Below, in pieces: positions 62,570 to 64,000 of a DNA stretch of 64,000 nt. Under the pieces are notes generated by a model. That model was not told where the DNA came from. It saw only the letters and a program-made list of their open reading frames with translations, and made no database searches. The first letter of the stretch is position 1. Every line of letters starts with the position of its first letter. Source of the stretch: Microlunatus endophyticus (GTDB lineage: Bacteria; Actinomycetota; Actinomycetes; Propionibacteriales; Propionibacteriaceae). The DNA lies in assembly GCF_014646195.1 (NCBI RefSeq), contig NZ_BMMZ01000016.1, forward strand, positions 1 to 64,000. Reading direction: 5' to 3'. Position numbers and translations under genes: made by a program.

Positions 62570-63448
62570 ATGAGCAACAAGTTCGTGGTCGGTATCGACG
62601 GTTCGGCGATCAGCCAACGTGCGGTCGAGTTCGCGGCTGACGAAGCGGCGCTGCACGACGGCGAGCTGGAGATCGTCTATGCGGTCGAGTTGCCGACCGA
62701 TGTCGACTTCTACGGCATGACCATCGCCGGCCCGCAGATCGAGGTGCTGCAGCACTACGGCGACGAACTGCTCACCGCGGCGGCCGCCAAGGTCAAGGAC
62801 AGCCACCCGGACCTGCCCACCACGACCAAGTCCGTGATCGGCAACCCGACCTGGGTGCTGATCAGTGCCTCCGAGGACGCCGCCGCGATCATCGTCGGCA
62901 GCCGCGGCCTCGGTGCGGTCAAGGGTGCCTTCCTGGGCTCGGTCAGCAGCCGGTTGTCGACCGAGGCGTCCTGCCCGGTGTTCGTGATCAGCGAGCACGA
63001 GGAGCGCCCGACCGGTGGTCCGATCGTGGTCGGTGTCGACGATTCCGAGTTCGGCACCGCGGCCCTGGCGTTCGCCCTCGCCCAGGCCGCGGCCCGCAAG
63101 ACGTCGGTCCGTGCGGTCAGTGCATACCGGGCGCCGGCCCTGGCCGCCCCGGTCGAGCCGGAACTGCTGGTCGCGCTGCAGACCTCCGAGGCCCAGGAGG
63201 CCGAACGCGTCCTGACCACCGCACTCGAGCGGGCCGTGACCGAGGAGACCAAGAACGTCGAGGTCGAGAAGGTCGCGGTCGAGGATTCGCCCGCCAATGC
63301 GATCATCGAGCAGTCCAAGGATGCCCAACTGATCGTTGTGGGCTCGCACGGCAAGGGCTTCATCAAGCGGCTGTTCCTCGGCTCGGTGAGCCGCCAGGTC
63401 CTCTCCGACGCCGACCGCCCGGTCGTGGTCGTCGATCTCCCGCACTGA
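62570..63448 (+). CDS. Tandem universal stress protein (two Usp domains)
   Basis: 292 residues from ATG 62570 with GAGGGAG upstream. Two Usp domains (about 4-142 and 150-290). Each has the ATP-binding G-x2-G-x9-G-(S) signature: GSRGLGAVKGAFLGSVS and GSHGKGFIKRLFLGSVS. This arrangement is common in Actinobacteria, often under dormancy or redox control. Confidence 0.95.
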   Translation: MSNKFVVGIDGSAISQRAVEFAADEAALHDGELEIVYAVELPTDVDFYGMTIAGPQIEVLQHYGDELLTAAAAKVKDSHPDLPTTTKSVIGNPTWVLISASEDAAAIIVGSRGLGAVKGAFLGSVSSRLSTEASCPVFVISEHEERPTGGPIVVGVDDSEFGTAALAFALAQAAARKTSVRAVSAYRAPALAAPVEPELLVALQTSEAQEAERVLTTALERAVTEETKNVEVEKVAVEDSPANAIIEQSKDAQLIVVGSHGKGFIKRLFLGSVSRQVLSDADRPVVVVDLPH

Positions 63449-63590
63449 GGTGCACTGACCTCTGGCACTCTTCCGGCGTCTCGCTGCGGGTTGGGCCCTT
63501 CGGCACCACCGCCGGCATCACGCGCTGGCGCAAGATCACTCGGATCGATTCCACCGCCGATCGATCGACCACTGTCCCGAGGCCGCCCGG

Positions 63591-63616
63591 GAGTCGTTAC
63601 GGTGAGTCGTTACGGT
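63591..63616. repeat. 13-bp perfect tandem duplication at a gene start
   Basis: GAGTCGTTACGGT occurs at 63591-63603 and again at 63604-63616. The second copy ends inside the GTG start codon of the methyltransferase gene. Confidence 0.9.
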
Positions 63617-64000
63617 GACTGTCGTGCTCAGTGACGATGATCTTGCCCGGCTCCGCGACCGGTTCCGCGACGCGGACTACACCGTCGACCGGATCCTGGA
63701 ACTCGTCGGCAGTTCGGCGCATGCCGCGCTCGGGCGCAACAACACCACACCGGCACTCCGGGCGCTGCGGGGCGTCGACGACCCCGCAGCCACCCTGGCC
63801 CGACTCTGGCCGCTGCAGTCGACGGTCGGCACCGACGAACTCGACCGGGCCCTGCCCGGACTGACTGGTCCGCTGCTGGCTGCCGGGATCCTGGAGGCCG
63901 ACCAGGACCGGGTCCGCGCCCGGATCGACCTGCGGCCGTACGCCAGTGACGAGGCCCTTCGACAGGCTCAGGGCTCGGGCGCGGCTCAGGACTCGGGGAA
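63615..64000 (+). CDS. N-terminal part of a DUF7059-type methyltransferase (runs off the window)
   Basis: 128 codons are visible from GTG 63615. LSDDDLARLRDRFRDADYTV, DRILELVGSSAHAALGRNNT, TPALRALRG and LARLWPLQSTVGTDELDRAL match the N-terminal domain of actinobacterial proteins that continue into a small-type SAM methyltransferase domain, often encoded near topA. The catalytic part is outside the window. Confidence 0.75.
   Translation, partial: MTVVLSDDDLARLRDRFRDADYTVDRILELVGSSAHAALGRNNTTPALRALRGVDDPAATLARLWPLQSTVGTDELDRALPGLTGPLLAAGILEADQDRVRARIDLRPYASDEALRQAQGSGAAQDSG

Overview
This is a GC-rich actinobacterial chromosome segment. The evidence is several WhiB-family proteins, an F420-dependent oxidoreductase, frequent GTG starts and ATGA/GTGA-type gene overlaps. 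The gene order resembles the conserved mycobacterial region from acs to ponA2 (Rv3667-Rv3683) and the ssd/tad/helicase block (Rv3649-Rv3660c). A member of the Propionibacteriales or a relative is a plausible host, but that is inference.

Positions 1-397 hold the 3' end of an IS481-type transposase gene. Positions 398-12628 are an integrated element of the pSAM2 type (actinomycete integrative and conjugative element, AICE). It is bounded by a 43-bp direct repeat that is the 3' half of tRNA-Pro(CGG) and has been inserted without breaking the tRNA. The core modules are all present: Nudix (Pif-like) divergent from GntR (KorSA-like), Pra, FtsK-like Tra, a four-repeat HTH protein, a WhiB-like protein, RepSA, Xis and Int. 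The left third is cargo of visibly lower GC: a small membrane protein, a GC-rich heptamer array, an 823-aa CHAT-domain protease-like protein, and a decayed TIGR02391/Ymh-type gene keeping an RNPAAH motif. This cargo is the best candidate for an undescribed, probably defence-related, system.

From 12.6 to 38.5 kb lies a conserved housekeeping region. It contains a metallophosphoesterase, YqeY, a PASTA-containing class A PBP, a WhiB4-like regulator, two ArsA-like ATPases, an F420-NADP reductase, RidA, Nudix, MBL-fold hydrolase, HtrA protease, Crp, Nth, a thioredoxin-like lipoprotein and CoA-type Nudix. These are followed by an HD protein, an ABC exporter, a two-component system, a holin-like protein, YbjQ and acetyl-CoA synthetase. 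A three-gene membrane cluster resembling parts of a type IV secretion channel (20.2-23.1 kb) interrupts this order.

From 38.7 to 47 kb are a DUF559-type protein, an MFS transporter, a large RND transporter, a pentapeptide-repeat protein, a methyltransferase and a Fic-like protein lacking the catalytic histidine. From 47.6 to 56 kb is the ssd-tad pilus operon, converging on the DEAH helicase that usually neighbours it, with a decayed DUF2804-like gene between them. The right end has a proton-pumping pyrophosphatase (potassium-independent type), a CPBP protease, an MpaB-like oxygenase, an MFS/TetR pair with a visible operator, a universal stress protein, and the start of a methyltransferase gene that runs out of the window.
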